A DNA stretch of 32,859 nucleotides from Elysia marginata (Eukaryota > Mollusca > Gastropoda > Plakobranchidae): NCBI GenBank assembly GCA_019649035.1, contig BMAT01012134.1:121656-154514 (forward strand). The letters are read 5' to 3'. Both the position numbers and the translations under genes were made by a program. Numbering within the stretch: the stretch's first letter is position 1; every line of letters starts with the position of its first letter. The notes under the pieces were generated by a model that made no database searches, was not told the origin of the DNA, and saw nothing but the letters and a program-made list of their open reading frames with translations. Shown piece by piece: positions 32,808 through 32,859 of the stretch.

Positions 32808-32859
32808 CTTTTGTTGAGAATCATGAAGTTATAATACAAGCAGTGGCAAGTCTCTCTCT

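Overview
This is a eukaryotic, intron-rich, AT-rich window. Nearly all of it is the interior of one large minus-strand gene. I traced 27 GT-AG exons by eye plus one tentative micro-exon. They join in a single open frame of about 1,282 codons with consistent phases. The product is a LOXHD1-like protein (lipoxygenase homology domain-containing protein 1 family): seven complete PLAT domains and the start of an eighth. Both gene ends lie outside the window. The upstream (N-terminal) end is to the right (about 32.8 kb). The downstream end runs off the left edge, and the last visible exon stops in mid-PLAT at 2087. The organism looks like a metazoan invertebrate; a mollusc or other lophotrochozoan is my guess, and nothing in the sequence proves it.

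Layout along the gene, right to left: a short acidic exon (32757-32807); a 5.9-kb intron holding a tRNA-derived SINE (about 30055-30314); an exon whose peptide resembles one lobe of an FGF-type beta-trefoil (26661-26838); a hydrophilic linker exon; PLAT1 (25574-24330) and PLAT2 (23759-21966); a long linker built from small phase 1-1 exons (27 and 33 bp, perhaps also 15 bp) around a 450-bp exon for a very acidic low-complexity stretch (15004-15453); PLAT3 and PLAT4 (12361-8762); PLAT5 and PLAT6 (7677-4324); a 45-bp phase 1-1 linker exon; PLAT7 (3495-2710); and the start of PLAT8 (2326-2087).

The PLAT domains alternate between two types. Odd domains (A) have a YGDKG-like turn, a GEIYKIRV-like strand and FDRWLSR. 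Even domains (B) have a TDA-like loop, an EAV.LG.L strand, GWFLDKV and CGRWLD. A and B also differ in exon structure. The gene therefore looks built from duplicated A+B pairs of roughly 240 residues. Introns at domain borders are all phase 1.

Other content: a decayed mariner (DD34D) transposon at the left edge; two 20-bp-period purine/pyrimidine minisatellites; an ATC-type microsatellite; a 61-base run of N flanked by two near-identical copies of a 95-bp sequence; and a possible small non-autonomous DNA element at about 13364-14163. I see no bacterial features, no CRISPR array, no rRNA and no second host gene.
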